Shown here one piece after another: positions 22,839 to 34,115 of a stretch of 64,000 nt of DNA (its first letter is position 1; each line of letters starts with the position of its first letter). The notes beneath the pieces were generated by a model that was not told the origin of the DNA, did not search any database, and saw only the letters and a list, made by a program, of their open reading frames with translations. This stretch comes from Amorphophallus konjac (taxonomy: Eukaryota; Streptophyta; Magnoliopsida; Alismatales; Araceae): positions 508,752,566-508,816,565 of the forward strand of contig CM040121.1 of assembly GCA_022559845.1 (NCBI GenBank), read 5' to 3'. Position numbers and translations under genes: made by a program.

Positions 22839-24025
22839 TTAAAGTGGGTGGCTCCTATGGTCAAGGAACTCCCATTAGAAGTCTTATCCATCCTTAGGGC
22901 ATGGCACCTTCAACCTTTGTTAGTTTTGGCCAAGAACTTTCAGAAATTGTCCTTAGATTGGGCAAGCATTTCAGCCCTCATAGAGCTATGGCATCCATAA
23001 ACACACACCTTCCTATTCCCTTCCTTTGAAGCTTCAGTCCTATTGGAGTAGGTAGAGACCTACCTAGCCCTTGCTAAGACTAAAGTGGGGGATGAAGATC
23101 TAGTGTGCCATACGGTTGAACCTATTGACCCATCCTTGATTCTAAGTGACTTCATACACAACTCGAAGGACGTAAGGACCATGATCAGCCCATGCCATAT
23201 TCACTTGATACCTATGGCTCAATGGATAGTCTCTCATTGTAAGAACAAGTGGGAAAGATATGAAGCCATTGCCAAAGCCGTGTCGGTTTGCTTATGGGGG
23301 TCTTCCTTTTCACCACCACAGACCACCTTCTAGATATCCAAAACCTTAGCATTATCAGCGGGTTGTGGCAGGGTTTATCAATTTCTCAAGCAGTCCTTTC
23401 ATACCTTTATGAAGGTCTTAGCTCAGCTTGCTTAGGGGGACCTCTATTCGGCTCAATGATACTTCTTGAGTGTTAGATGGGCGTGAGAATCAAGTTCCAA
23501 CCCAAGGAAGTCATACCTTCAGCTAGCCGGATCTTCGGGAGCCATCCTTTGTTCTTTATTGGAGGTGCCTTCAGATTCTCTTCACAGGTTGAATGCTGGA
23601 CGGCTGACAAGAAAACACGGGACAATTGGCGCCTCTTCCTCAACACCTTATCAATAGAGAAGTTCATGATGCGTCCAAGAGTTCTGCAGAGCACCTTGCT
23701 CAAGGTACCACGGTGACCAGGCCTTGATTTACAGCTAGTGGGGAACACTACCTTGGCGATCTACAACCCGCACCGGTGCCATCTTCAGATTGGGCTACCC
23801 CGAACCGAAGTTCCCGCACTATCACACTACCCTCCCCTTTTAGCTAGAAAGATGGGGACCGAGGAGGATGAGAGAGCGATACGGAACGCGCTGAGCATGT
23901 GGGAGATCAGCAAAGTGCGCACGTGGCAAGAAGAGGTGGAAGAAGACGATGAGGAACGCTGTGCTTATGTGAAGGAATTACGCAAGATCAGGCCCCTTGC
24001 GGACAAAAAGCTGAATGTAGCTTGA
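22839..24025 (+). pseudogene. Second PMD-like gene in the Tat 3' region, broken
   Basis: One frame runs from about 22839 to 23333, and a second, offset frame from about 23288 to 24025, so there is one shift near 23.3 kb. The first part has THTFLFPSFEASVLLE followed by VETYLALAKTKVGDEDLVCH, which resembles the PMD HxFxFPxGE...TLxDV block. The later part has GGPLFGSMILL, TADKKTRDNWRLFL, FMMRPRV and TTLAIYNPHRCHLQIGLP, matching the distal PMD segments. The end is acidic and helical. Stops interrupt it (two before 23085, at 23331, 23474 and 23714). It lacks the intron pattern of the first PMD gene, so it is a distinct relative, not a simple duplicate. It lies opposite to gag-pol. Confidence 0.6.
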
Positions 24026-24118
24026 CTTTCTTATGATGCTTTTGAATTTAAAGTTTATCAACCAGTTTAATGTTTTATTGAGTTTTAATGAAATGACATG
24101 GAAGTGCCCAAGTTGAAT

Positions 24119-24688
24119 CACTACAAGAAAAAGCGGGATTTGGGACGGAAATTTGGGACAAAATTTCTGTCCCAAATTTGGGATGGAATATTTTCCGTCT
24201 AAAATTTCGTCCCAAATATGGAACTACACAAGGAATTTGGGACAGAATTTGGGACGGAAAATATTCTGTCCCAAATTTGGGACGAAATTTGTGACGGATT
24301 TTTAGAACTGTCTGAAATTTATGACCAAGAAAATGTGACGGATCGACTCCGTCGGAAATCCATCTCAAAATCCATCGCAAAACACCTTTGGGACGGATTT
24401 CACAATGGCCGCCATTGTGAAATCCGTCGCAAGGTGTTTTGCGACGGATTTTGAGACGGATTTTCGACGGAGTCGGTCCGTCACATTTTCTTGGTCATAA
24501 ATTTCAGACAGTTCTAAAAATCCGTCATAAATTCCGTCCCAAATTTGGGACGGAATATTTTCCGTCCCAAATTCCGTGTGTAGTTCCATATTTGGGACAA
24601 AATTTCAGACGAAAAATATTCCGTCCCAAATTTGGGACGGAAATTCCGTCCCAAATTTCCGTCCCAAATCCCGCTTTTTCTTGTAGTG
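24119..24688. mobile_element. CACTA foldback MITE
   Basis: The termini are CACTACAAGAAAAAGC and its exact inverse. A 3-bp duplication (AAT at 24116-24118 and 24689-24691) matches the CACTA/EnSpm superfamily. Almost the whole 570 bp is a palindrome built of TTTGGGACGGA subterminal repeats, with the centre near 24.40 kb. There is no transposase; the open frames on both strands (24218-24762) are mirror images produced by the palindrome. It inserted into the flank of the second PMD-like gene. Confidence 0.9.
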
Positions 24689-24754
24689 AATGGAACATGA
24701 GTTTGTTGCTTGATTTGGCCTGAATGTCCTTGAAAATAGAATTCCTGGAAGATG

Positions 24755-25020
24755 TAACGCACCTATGTAGGGCCGTCACGAGAGTCTGACGGTCTCACGA
24801 TGAGCCGTTAGAATGGATAAACTTAGAAAACTGAGAGTTCTATCCTCAGGAGAGTGTAACGGTCTAATATCCAACCGTTAGAGTGATATAACGGTCCATC
24901 GCGGATGCGTCAGAGAGAGTTTTCCTGAGAGCCAATGAGTTTCAACCTTCGGGAGAGGGTAACGGTCGAACGATGACCGTTAAAGGTAAGTGGCGGTCTG
25001 ATACTGGAGCATTACATACC
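24755..25020. repeat. ACGGTC/GACCGT motif cluster
   Basis: At least eight copies of TAACGGTC, TGACGGTC, GGCCGTCA and AACCGTTAG type words alternate over 265 bp. They continue the motif family of the Tat element on the far side of the second PMD-like gene. Confidence 0.7.
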
Positions 25021-25118
25021 TAAACCTGGAAATTTGTGAGCTTTAAGTCCTGGGCTTAAACCTACGTTCTGCACACACTTAGACAAGAAACAAGTTAGAT
25101 CTGCTCTTAGACTCAACC

Positions 25119-26816
25119 TGTTGTGTAGTGGACAGTGGATCTAGAGGGGAGGGGTGAATAGATCTACCCCTCTTTTTGCAATGTAATCCTCTATATAGCT
25201 AGATGAGATAAATTGCAGCGGAATATAACTAGCTAAACGAAGGACACAACGATTTGCTTAGCAAAATGATTACTAATATATCGATTTGAACCTAAGCATG
25301 CATTTAGAATGAAACAATCACACAAACAAACCACAACACACGAGATTTTAAGGTGGTTCGAACTGAATCCCCAGTCCTACATCCACCCCTCACCAAATCC
25401 GGTGAGGCTCCACTAGTGCCACGCACTGAACCGCAAATCGGAAAGACCACCGATTGCCTTCCTACTAACCACCTGGTAGGGACGTCAACAATGCAGATCG
25501 GACAACCTCCGATTGCCTTCCTACTAACCACCGGTAGGGACGATTCTCAGATTCAATTGTTTGTATGAAATGAAAAAGAGAACAAATATGAAATCACTCA
25601 AACAAGATATAGAGTATGCTCAAAGAAAAGAATCTTGTCTGAGTTGCAGAAACTTGAATCGGATGCTTTGACGGTGTCTTCTTTCTTGCGGGATGATCTT
25701 CCTTGAACCTCTTCTAGTTGATGAAGAAGACGATGGATGTAGCTTCAATCTTCCTTTTGATCTTCTTGAGTCGATGAAGAGGATGTAGAAGATGTAGGAT
25801 GCATCTTAGATCACCCTTGAGAGCCTTGATTCCTTCTTCTTCCTTGGAGGTTGAGATGGCTTCAGATCTGGACTTGAATTCCTTGGAATGGATGAAGAAC
25901 TTCCTCCCGAAACACTGTTCATGGAGGTGCTACAGTATCTCGAAAGTGAGCTCCCTTGATCTCCCTTAAAGCCTTGAAGCATTGGGGTTTCCAACCCTCT
26001 TGTATTGGTTTTATAGACCTTGAATGGTTTATAGACAAGCCTCAGACCAGATCCACAATTTATGGGTGTTTAGGTGACTTTTGGATTAAACAAATCCATG
26101 TTGAATGTCCCTTTTCGAAGTTGGAAATAAAGTCAACATTGAAGGCTCGGGGCTGGCGGTCGACCTGCAGCTCCTGGCGGTCGACCGCTACTGTGAAACC
26201 TGCAAACGGGCGGTCCCTGGATTTTTGGTCGACCGCCACTGGCTGGCGGTCGACCGCCAACTGAAACACACATAGCCTGGCGATCCCTGGCTGGGGCGGT
26301 CGACCGCCCCTGTGCTGGCGGTCGACCGCCAGCTGGGCAGAACCCGGGCTTGCCCGGGTCGGTCCGTTAAGTCTTGAACTCCGTCGTTCAACTCCATTAG
26401 CAGCCCGTGCATGTTTGTGGCATCGCCCTTGATAGTCTAGAAGGTATCAACTGAGTCTTTAACCTTGGATTCTCTTGGCTATACTTCTTTGTGCATTGTC
26501 CTTGGATGAGTAACGAGCCGAATATGAAATGTCGACTTTTGCTTGTAAGAGAGATGAGATTTACATCCTTGCTTGGGCGCGATCAATGAGCTTTCACTTT
26601 GGCCATTGCCACTTGATTCCTTATCTATTCATTGGCATATCTGTCATGAATAAAACCATCCCGTATGTCAATCACATGAGAGTGGATGATATCAATGACT
26701 AATAGTGTTTAGCCATTATAGAAACCAAGAATACCACAGAACTCATATGACTATAGAAAGATGTCGAATGACCCAAGTGACCACAGAATTACTCAAATGA
26801 CTTCAGGGACACAACA
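25119..26816 (-). repeat. 3' LTR of the Sirevirus
   Basis: 1,698 bp. It contains six copies of the palindrome GGTCGACC at 26158, 26179, 26227, 26248, 26298 and 26320, and a GGTGGTTCGAAC block near 25350. Confidence 0.95.
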
Positions 26817-26830
26817 TTCTCCCCCTTTTT
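26817..26830 (-). promoter_or_regulatory. Polypurine tract of the Sirevirus
   Basis: The minus strand reads AAAAAGGGGGAGAA abutting the 3' LTR. Further GGGGGAG-like tracts lie upstream on the minus strand near 27171, 28226 and 28434. Confidence 0.9.
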
Positions 26831-28740
26831 GATGATGGCAACACTGTGAGTCATTGTGTGATATGAATGTCTAAAATGGCACAAGTTATAACAAATGTAA
26901 TATATGCAGCTAAAGTTTCATGATAGTAATAACATGGGAATGCAATCGTGAATGCGAATGCTATGCAATATGAATGCTAGCAGTTATGCAAGCCCCAAGC
27001 CCCGTCACATACACATATGAGATCCAAAGGGAGCAATGGATTCTCTCCCCTTGGACTCTCCCCGTACACCATTCACACAACCCCCAAAGACAACGCACAA
27101 AGAACATAAGCTCTCCCCTTTGACAATGCGATAACGCATGTAGCTCTTACAAAGGACTCACACAAAGAATTCTCCCCCTTTGCCAATAGCAAAAAGAGTG
27201 ATAATAGTAAAAAGTCTGGAAGACCATAGCGGAAAAGAGTGGAGAGCAAGCCATTATATGCAAAACTGAAGCATGCCGTGAGCAACATATATGGTTCAAA
27301 GCTAATGAAATTCGAGACCATCAACAGAGTTCAAAAAGTAGCTACATCCAAGATTTAATAGAAATGAACCAAAGGTGCATATCATGGCAGTGTTTAACCT
27401 TCCCTTGTCTTATATATCCATATTCAATAACGACAAAGGCAATAACACAAAAGCATGTATTGAGGCTAACCAATCATGATTGAAGCATGGAATTGAATGA
27501 TTGTAGCATATGTTGATTTTCAATATCTTCAGTATTTGAAGGCATATGACTCACTTTATACGAGCAATCAAGTCTAGTTCATGCCTCCTAGCCGTAAGAA
27601 TACACGTTGTTTAGACGCCAGTATCCCTAGGTATTTGGCAAGACTGACGGTTATGCTTCAGAATGAACAGAGATAGCAAAGTCACGTCATGACATATCTA
27701 ATCTCATTTCTTTGATGAGAAGATATATTTCTCAGCAATTATGCCAGTGCTCTGCCTAGAGTCCAAATAGAATGACGACAGAGATAACAGAGGCACATCA
27801 TGACATATCATTTGTCACTTGATTTTGATGACATGACATGTTTCTCCGTGCAACAATATCATTGCTCTGTCAAAATAATTTTCAGGAATTCCAGCTCATC
27901 AATATGTTTAGAAGCAATACTAAGCCTGAGTGTATCACCAAAGTTGTCAAGACGTTTGGATTTTCAGATTTCAGGATAGTCATGCAAAACACAATATGCA
28001 GTCTCTAGTTAAGGTCTATTAAAACTTCAGAACATAGATGATTTAAAAAAAGATATATCAGAACTACAAGGAAATCATTAAATCTGAACCATTTTCATTG
28101 AATGGACAATCATTAGGGCATATAATAGAAAGCTCTTACACCATATGTCCATCTGTCTCATGAACTCAAACTCGACTGTAAGCCACTGAAGTGTAGTTTG
28201 CAAGAGGTTATGAGAATCAACAACACTCCCCCTAAGGATATGCAATGGATACGCGAAGAGTTATGTGTGCAAGCAAGTGTAATGATAAGTGTCAAGAGGA
28301 GAATGACCTGAAACGTGCAGGGGTGGACATGAATTTGGTAGACATGAAATGCATGACCCAACATATGGTTGTACACTTATTAAATGCAACAGAATGGAGA
28401 TGAAACTCATGTATAAATGCTACAAAACGACAACTCCCCCTTACTATATGGCCTATATGCGACAATGATGCATGGTACTTGGCGGAGGTGAAACCTCAAG
28501 CATATTGAGTGCTTCTAGACAAGCATAACCTGCCTTTCCATACATCAACATTTGATATACCATGGCCATGCAGGAAGGATGCTACACAGACCATGCAATG
28601 CATTATGAATCATGAACTCATTTCATTATTATGCATCTACATGCAATGCGACACATATACAAAATGACATATTGACATATAAACAATGCATGAATGCCAA
28701 TCTACAAAAACACATAACCAAGTTGAATAAGATCATCATA
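26831..28740 (-). other. Sirevirus 3' noncoding region
   Basis: About 1.9 kb between the pol stop and the polypurine tract without a recognisable frame. It holds CTCCCCC tracts (polypurine-like on the minus strand). No envelope-like gene is seen, although some Sireviruses carry one in this position. Confidence 0.7.
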
Positions 28741-31700
28741 TCAATTTTTATTGGCCTGAGGTCGGCAAAGACCAAGCTCTCTTCTGAGTGTTGAAAACCT
28801 GTCATTACACAAGGGCTTGGTGAAGATGTCAGCAATTTGATTTAGAGTATCAACAAAATGCTGCTCAAAGTTTTTCTTAACGATCTCATCTCTAATGAAG
28901 TGATGCCTAATCTCAATATGCTTAGTCCTAGAGTGTTGGACTGGATTTTTTGCAAGGTTGATAGCACTAGTGTTATCACACAGAATTGGGACACAACCAA
29001 GATCCACCAAGTAGTCTTGGAGTTGGTGTTTAATCCACAACACTTGGGTGCCACAGCTCCCTGCAGCAACATATTCTGCCTCTGCGGTTGAGAGGGCAAC
29101 CGAGTGTTATTTCTTGGAGGCCCAAGAAACTAAACACCCGCCTAGAAACTGGCAATAGCCACTAGTACTCTTACGATCCAGCTTGCATCCAGCGTAGTCC
29201 GCATTAGAATAAGATATAAGAGATAAATCACATGATGACGGATACCACAATCCCAAGTCTTGAGTGTCGGCAAGATATCGAAGGATACGTTTGACGGCAG
29301 TCAAGTGGGATTCTCTAGGACTAGCTTGAAATCTAGCACAAAGGCATACACTAAACTGGATATCTGGTCGGGATGCAGTCAAGTAAAGTAAAGAGCCGAT
29401 CATACCTCTATAAATCTTTGCATCCACTAACTTACCATTTTCATCCGAATCCAGTGATGTTGTGGTGCTCATAGGAGTTGCAATGATTTTGCTATTTGCC
29501 ATGTCAAATCTTTTCAGTAACTCCTTGATGTATTTGGCTTGACTTATGAAGCACCCATCTTTTCCTTGGTTGACCTGCAAACCGAGAAAGAATTGGAGTT
29601 CTCCCATTAGGCTCATCTCGAATTCACTAGTCATGAGGTTAGCAAATTCCTCACACATTTCAGATTTTGTAGAACCAAACACAATGTCATCAACATAAAT
29701 TTGAACAATCAAAATGTTCTTACCTTGCTTCTTGGTGAAAAGTGTTTGATCTACCTTACCTCGTGTGTACCCTTTTTCAATGAGGAACGAGCTTAGCCTC
29801 TCATACCAAGCTCTTGGTGCTTGCTTCAGTCCATAAAGCGCCATGTCTAGCTTGTATACAAAATCTGCATGGTTAGTATTTTCAAAGCCAGGGGGCTGCT
29901 CAACATAGACTTCTTCTTTGATCAAGCCATTCAAGAAAGCACTTTTGACATCCATTTGATACAGCTTTATACTAAGGGAGCATGCAAAGGCAAGTAAAAT
30001 TCTGATGGCTTCGAGTCTAGCAACAGGGGTATAAGATTCATCAAAGTCTACCCCAAACTCTTGATTATACCCTTGAGCCACCAATCTCGCCTTGTTTCTT
30101 ATTATCTTGCCATCCTCACTTAGTTTGTTCCTAAAAACCCATTTAGTGCCTATGATAGATTGTGATGAGGGTCTAGGAACGAGATGCCAAACTTTATTTC
30201 TTTCAAACTGGTTTAACTCGTCTTGCATGGAATTTATCCAGTTTTCATCTTTTAAGGCTTCATCAATGTTTTTGGGTTCTAGCTGAGAGACAAGAGCAAG
30301 TTGATCTAGTTCTTCCACAATTCTAAAATGTGACATTGTTCTAGGTGGGTCATTCAAGCTCCCAATGACATTTTCCAAGGGATGATCCTTAAGAATTCTA
30401 ATGTTTGTAGAATCGTTACCTTCTCTTGGAGCTTGATCCATTGCATTGCTTGATTCAGCTAGGTCACCATCTTCTTTTATTTCTTCTTGTGGAGGATCAC
30501 TCTTGTCCTTTATACTTAGGAATTCCCCATCTTCATCATTTTTCTTGCAAGAGTTATCATTGTTAGAATCATGATATTCATCAAAGGAAACATGGGGTGA
30601 TTCTTCCACAGTTTGATTTTTGATATTATAAATTTTATAAGCCCTAGATCTATCAGAATATCCAAGGAATATACCTTCATCGCTCTTGGGCTCGAATTTA
30701 TCTAAGCCTTTTTTGTCATTGTTATGAATGAAGCATTTTGACCCAAACACTTTCATATGTGAGAGAGAAGGCTTTTTACCTTTTAACAACTCATAAGGAG
30801 TCTTTTTGGTGTGTGGCCTTACCATAGAGCGGTTGATAATGTAACATGCCGAGTTTACCGCTTCAGCCCAAAACCTCCTTGGAAGTTGCCGTTCAGCAAG
30901 CATGGTTCTTGTCATCTCTACAAGTGTCTGGTTTCTCCTTTCAACCACACCGTTTTGCTCCGGCATTCTTGGTGAAGAAAATCGGTGTGAAATCCCTTCG
31001 GCCCTGCAAAGGTTATAGAAGTTAGCATTTTCAAATTCACCACCGTGATCAGATTGAATCTTGGAAATTTTAAACTCACCGTCCTGCTTTATCTTCATGT
31101 AGAGTGCCTGAAACTCATCAAAAGCATCATTTTTGTGTGTGAGAAAGAAAACCCATGTGAACCTAGAAAAGTCATCCACCAAGACATATCCATATTTTCT
31201 ACCACTTAAGCTAGCAGTTCTAGTTGGGCCAAATAGGTCCATATGAATTAGCTCGAGTGGTTTGGATGATGTATTTTCAGATCTTCCCTTGAATGATTTT
31301 CTAGTTTGTTTACCTAGGGCACATGCATCACACAATTTATTTTCTTGTTTAAAGGATAGTTCAGGCAAACCTTTCACCATTGAATGCTTCAAAAGTTTAT
31401 GCAAGACATTGTAGCTAGCATGTCCTTGTCTACGATGCCATAACCAAGTAATTTCAGATTTTGGTGCAGCAAGACAAAGGTTTAAATAAGCAGGATCATC
31501 TAAGTCAATCATGTAAACATTGTTGACTCTCTTACCAGAAAATTTTACCTTGTCAGATTTGGGTTCAAAGATTTTACATTCATGAGAATCAAACAACACT
31601 TTGTGACCTTTATCACACAATTGACTTATGCTTAGTAGGTTATATTTCAAACCTTCAACTAGCAACACATTTCCAATGGAGTTGCAGAGGTTCTTACCTA

Positions 31701-31983
31701 CATTACCTATTCCAATGATTTTTCCTTTGTTGTTCCCTCCAAATGTGACATGTCCTCCTTCCTTTTCCTCCAAGAGATAAAATTTTGATTTGTCTCCGAT
31801 CATGTGTCTTGAACAGCCGCTATAAAGGTACCACCTGTTATGTATGGTTGCAAGACACTCCTACACAAGCAATTAAGCAAATGTGTTTGGAACCCAACCA
31901 AATTTGGGTCCCATCATACTCTTCAAATTTTCAAAGCATGAAACTATTTCTTTTGGAATCCAGACTTTTCTAATATTCATGTT
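28741..31983 (-). pseudogene. Sirevirus pol (protease, integrase, RT, RNase H), with stops
   Basis: One frame runs to 28741. The longest open part (29107-31803, 898 codons) holds the GAG-pre-integrase zinc region (H123, H128, C158, C161), integrase core with D189, D252 and E288 in D-35-E spacing, RT with MDVKSAFL (D618) and YVDD (703-706), and the start of RNase H. The protease active site just before it reads YSG where DSG is expected. RNase H has SNADYAG where SDADYAG is usual. An in-frame TAA at 29107 separates the last 120 codons of RNase H, which continue at 28741-29043. More stops lie at 31984 and near 31872-31890. It would copy and integrate the element but cannot be made from this copy. 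Confidence 0.9.
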
Positions 31984-32886
31984 TTATTTGCTTAGAGCAG
32001 GGATTTGGTTTTTCTTTTCAACTTTGACATTCATTTTCTGTTTGAAGGTTCTTGGTTGAAAATTTTGAAAGTTTGATGAAGTTGGTTTCTTAACCCATTG
32101 TGGCCATTGGTTATTTTTGGGTTGAGAGTGATTGTTCTGCCACCTAGGAGATTGAAAGTTATAGGATTGATGAACACATGAATCACAATTTCTCCAAAAG
32201 TATGGTGGTGTTAGCCTATATGAATGTGCAATCCAGTTTTGGTGATATCTGGAAGATTGAGCATGCAATGGCCAAGAATGTGTTGACGTATGCTGCGCGG
32301 AAGGTCGACCTTTCTTAGGTCTTTGGACAGACTTTTTGGGAATGTTGGTGACTCCCCCTTCAATCTTTTCTTTTCCTTTCTCCTTTTGTTTTTGCTGGTT
32401 TTGTGTGGGAGTTATGTTTGAGGTGGAGGCTTCGGAAGATGAGACAAATGTGACTATTTTTAGCCCAATTGGCCTTTTGTTTGTTGGTTCAAAACCCAAC
32501 CCTTCCTTGTTGAAATTCATCCTAGTACCTAGCAAAGCATCTAGGTTTTCTTTTCCATCCACGAAATTTTCCAATGATTGTTGTTTATCCTTCAATTCTT
32601 TTTGTAAGTTTTCAATGTTTTACAAGAGTTGAGTGTTGACATGTTTTACAGCTTCATATTTTTCATTACTCAATTTGTTGTTCTTTTCATAGGTTTGCAT
32701 TTTTAGCTTAATGCTATCAATCTCATTTCTCAAGTTTTCATTTTCAGTTTCCAAGTCAGCCATTTCTTTTCTTCCTTCTTCCAAATCCTCAATCATTTTC
32801 TTAAGATCTTCAATTTCAGTTTCAAGTAGAGCATTCTTATCATCCTTGTCATGATCATGCACAAAAGAATTGATTTTCTTTTTCAA
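31984..32886 (-). pseudogene. Sirevirus gag C-terminal half, broken
   Basis: Two open parts (32620-32886 and 31984-32595) are in one frame split by a TAA at 32620. The first is a Glu/Lys-rich coiled coil. The second contains ENLDALLGTRMNFNKEGLGF, a block also found in the gag-only Sirevirus at about 49.2 kb, then a basic, Gln/Asn/Trp-rich stretch. It is offset by one base from the N-terminal gag frame, with the slip in an A-run near 32905. Confidence 0.8.
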
Positions 32887-34088
32887 TGATTTATTTTCTT
32901 TTTGTACATTTCATATTTTTTCATGAGTTGTATATATGCATCCTCCCAATCATCAATTGTATAATCTTTAAATGGAGAATTTACCTCAATTTCTTCGTCA
33001 CCTTTGACCATGAGGCAGAAATCTTCTTTTTCTTTGTCCGATGAGCTAGTTCCATCATTACTTTCCTCTTCAGCGCTCCATGTGGACACCATGGCCTTGT
33101 TATTCTTCTTGCCCTTCCATTTGTCAGCTTTTCTGAATCTGTCGGGACAGTCATTCTTGAAATGCCCTGGTTTGTTGCAAGAATAACAAATGATTTTGTC
33201 AGATTTCTTAGAGTTTTCAAAATTAGATTTGAAACCATTTCTTACCCTTGACCTTCCTCTCATGAAGCTCTTACCTTCCTTTCTCAGGAATTTCTTGAAC
33301 TTACGTGTGAGCATGGCTACGTCATCCTCATCTCGCTCACTTCCCGAATCCTCACCTTCATCAGAAGTATCTTGACGGCTGGGTCCAGCTTTAAGAGCTA
33401 GGGACTTCTTTTTAGGTGCCTCAGCCTCTTTGTTCTTGAGGTTGATCTCATAAGTCATTAATGACCCAATGAGTTCATCTACCTTGGTAGTTGCGAGATC
33501 TCTCGATTCTTCAACCACGGTAGCCTTTGTGTGCCATGCTGGAGTTAACGATCTGAGAATTTTTCTTACAATTTCTTGCTCTGAATATTTCTTTCCCAAA
33601 TCAGTTAAACTATTAGTAAGCACAGTCAATCGAGCATACATATCTTGAATTGATTCATGAGGCTTCATGCGGAACATTTCATATTCAGAAACTAAAATGT
33701 TGGCTTTTATTTCTCGTACCTGAGAGGTTCCTTCATAGATTACCTCTAGCTTGTCCCACATTAGTTTTGCAGATGCACATGTAGCCACTCTTGAGAATTC
33801 AACTGGATGGAGTGAGCATTGCATGATGTGTTTGGCACTCCAGTTGACAGTGGATTGCCTTATCTGTTCTTTGGTCCACAAGTCCTCATTATCCGTAAGC
33901 TCATACGGACCTTTGCTGATCACTCGCCAAAGTTCGTAGTTTTGGGCGCGAATGAACACCTGCATACGATATTTCCAATAGGGATAATTAGATCCAGTGA
34001 AATAAGGAGGCCTATTCACAGAATGTTCTTCAGGTAAATAACCCTTAGACGCTGATCCACCATTTCCCTCAAGGTCGTTGGACCCCAT
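32883..34088 (-). CDS. Sirevirus Gag, N-terminal part
   Basis: A 401-residue open frame beginning two dozen bases after the primer-binding site. Order: copia Gag N-terminal block (RPPYFTGSNYPYWKYRM), UBN2-type Gag core (about 115-230), acidic linker, CCHC zinc knuckle CYSCNKPGHFKNDC (301-314), then DDWEDAY and the start of the coiled coil. Gag packages the element RNA in cytoplasmic particles. The frame ends early through a one-base slip in an A-run near 32905, so the coiled-coil half lies in another frame. Confidence 0.85.
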   Translation of the reverse strand: MGSNDLEGNGGSASKGYLPEEHSVNRPPYFTGSNYPYWKYRMQVFIRAQNYELWRVISKGPYELTDNEDLWTKEQIRQSTVNWSAKHIMQCSLHPVEFSRVATCASAKLMWDKLEVIYEGTSQVREIKANILVSEYEMFRMKPHESIQDMYARLTVLTNSLTDLGKKYSEQEIVRKILRSLTPAWHTKATVVEESRDLATTKVDELIGSLMTYEINLKNKEAEAPKKKSLALKAGPSRQDTSDEGEDSGSERDEDDVAMLTRKFKKFLRKEGKSFMRGRSRVRNGFKSNFENSKKSDKIICYSCNKPGHFKNDCPDRFRKADKWKGKKNNKAMVSTWSAEEESNDGTSSSDKEKEDFCLMVKGDEEIEVNSPFKDYTIDDWEDAYIQLMKKYEMYKKKINH

Positions 34089-34101
34089 AATGAGAGATTA
34101 G

Positions 34102-34113
34102 GCTCTGATACCA
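34102..34113 (-). promoter_or_regulatory. Primer-binding site (initiator tRNA-Met) of the Sirevirus
   Basis: The minus strand reads TGGTATCAGAGC two bases after the 5' LTR, complementary to initiator tRNA-Met. Confidence 0.95.
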
Positions 34114-34115
34114 CT

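Noticed and set aside
24218..24779. Mirror-image open frames of 75-100 codons
   Set aside because: Produced by the palindromic CACTA MITE; no transposase motif.
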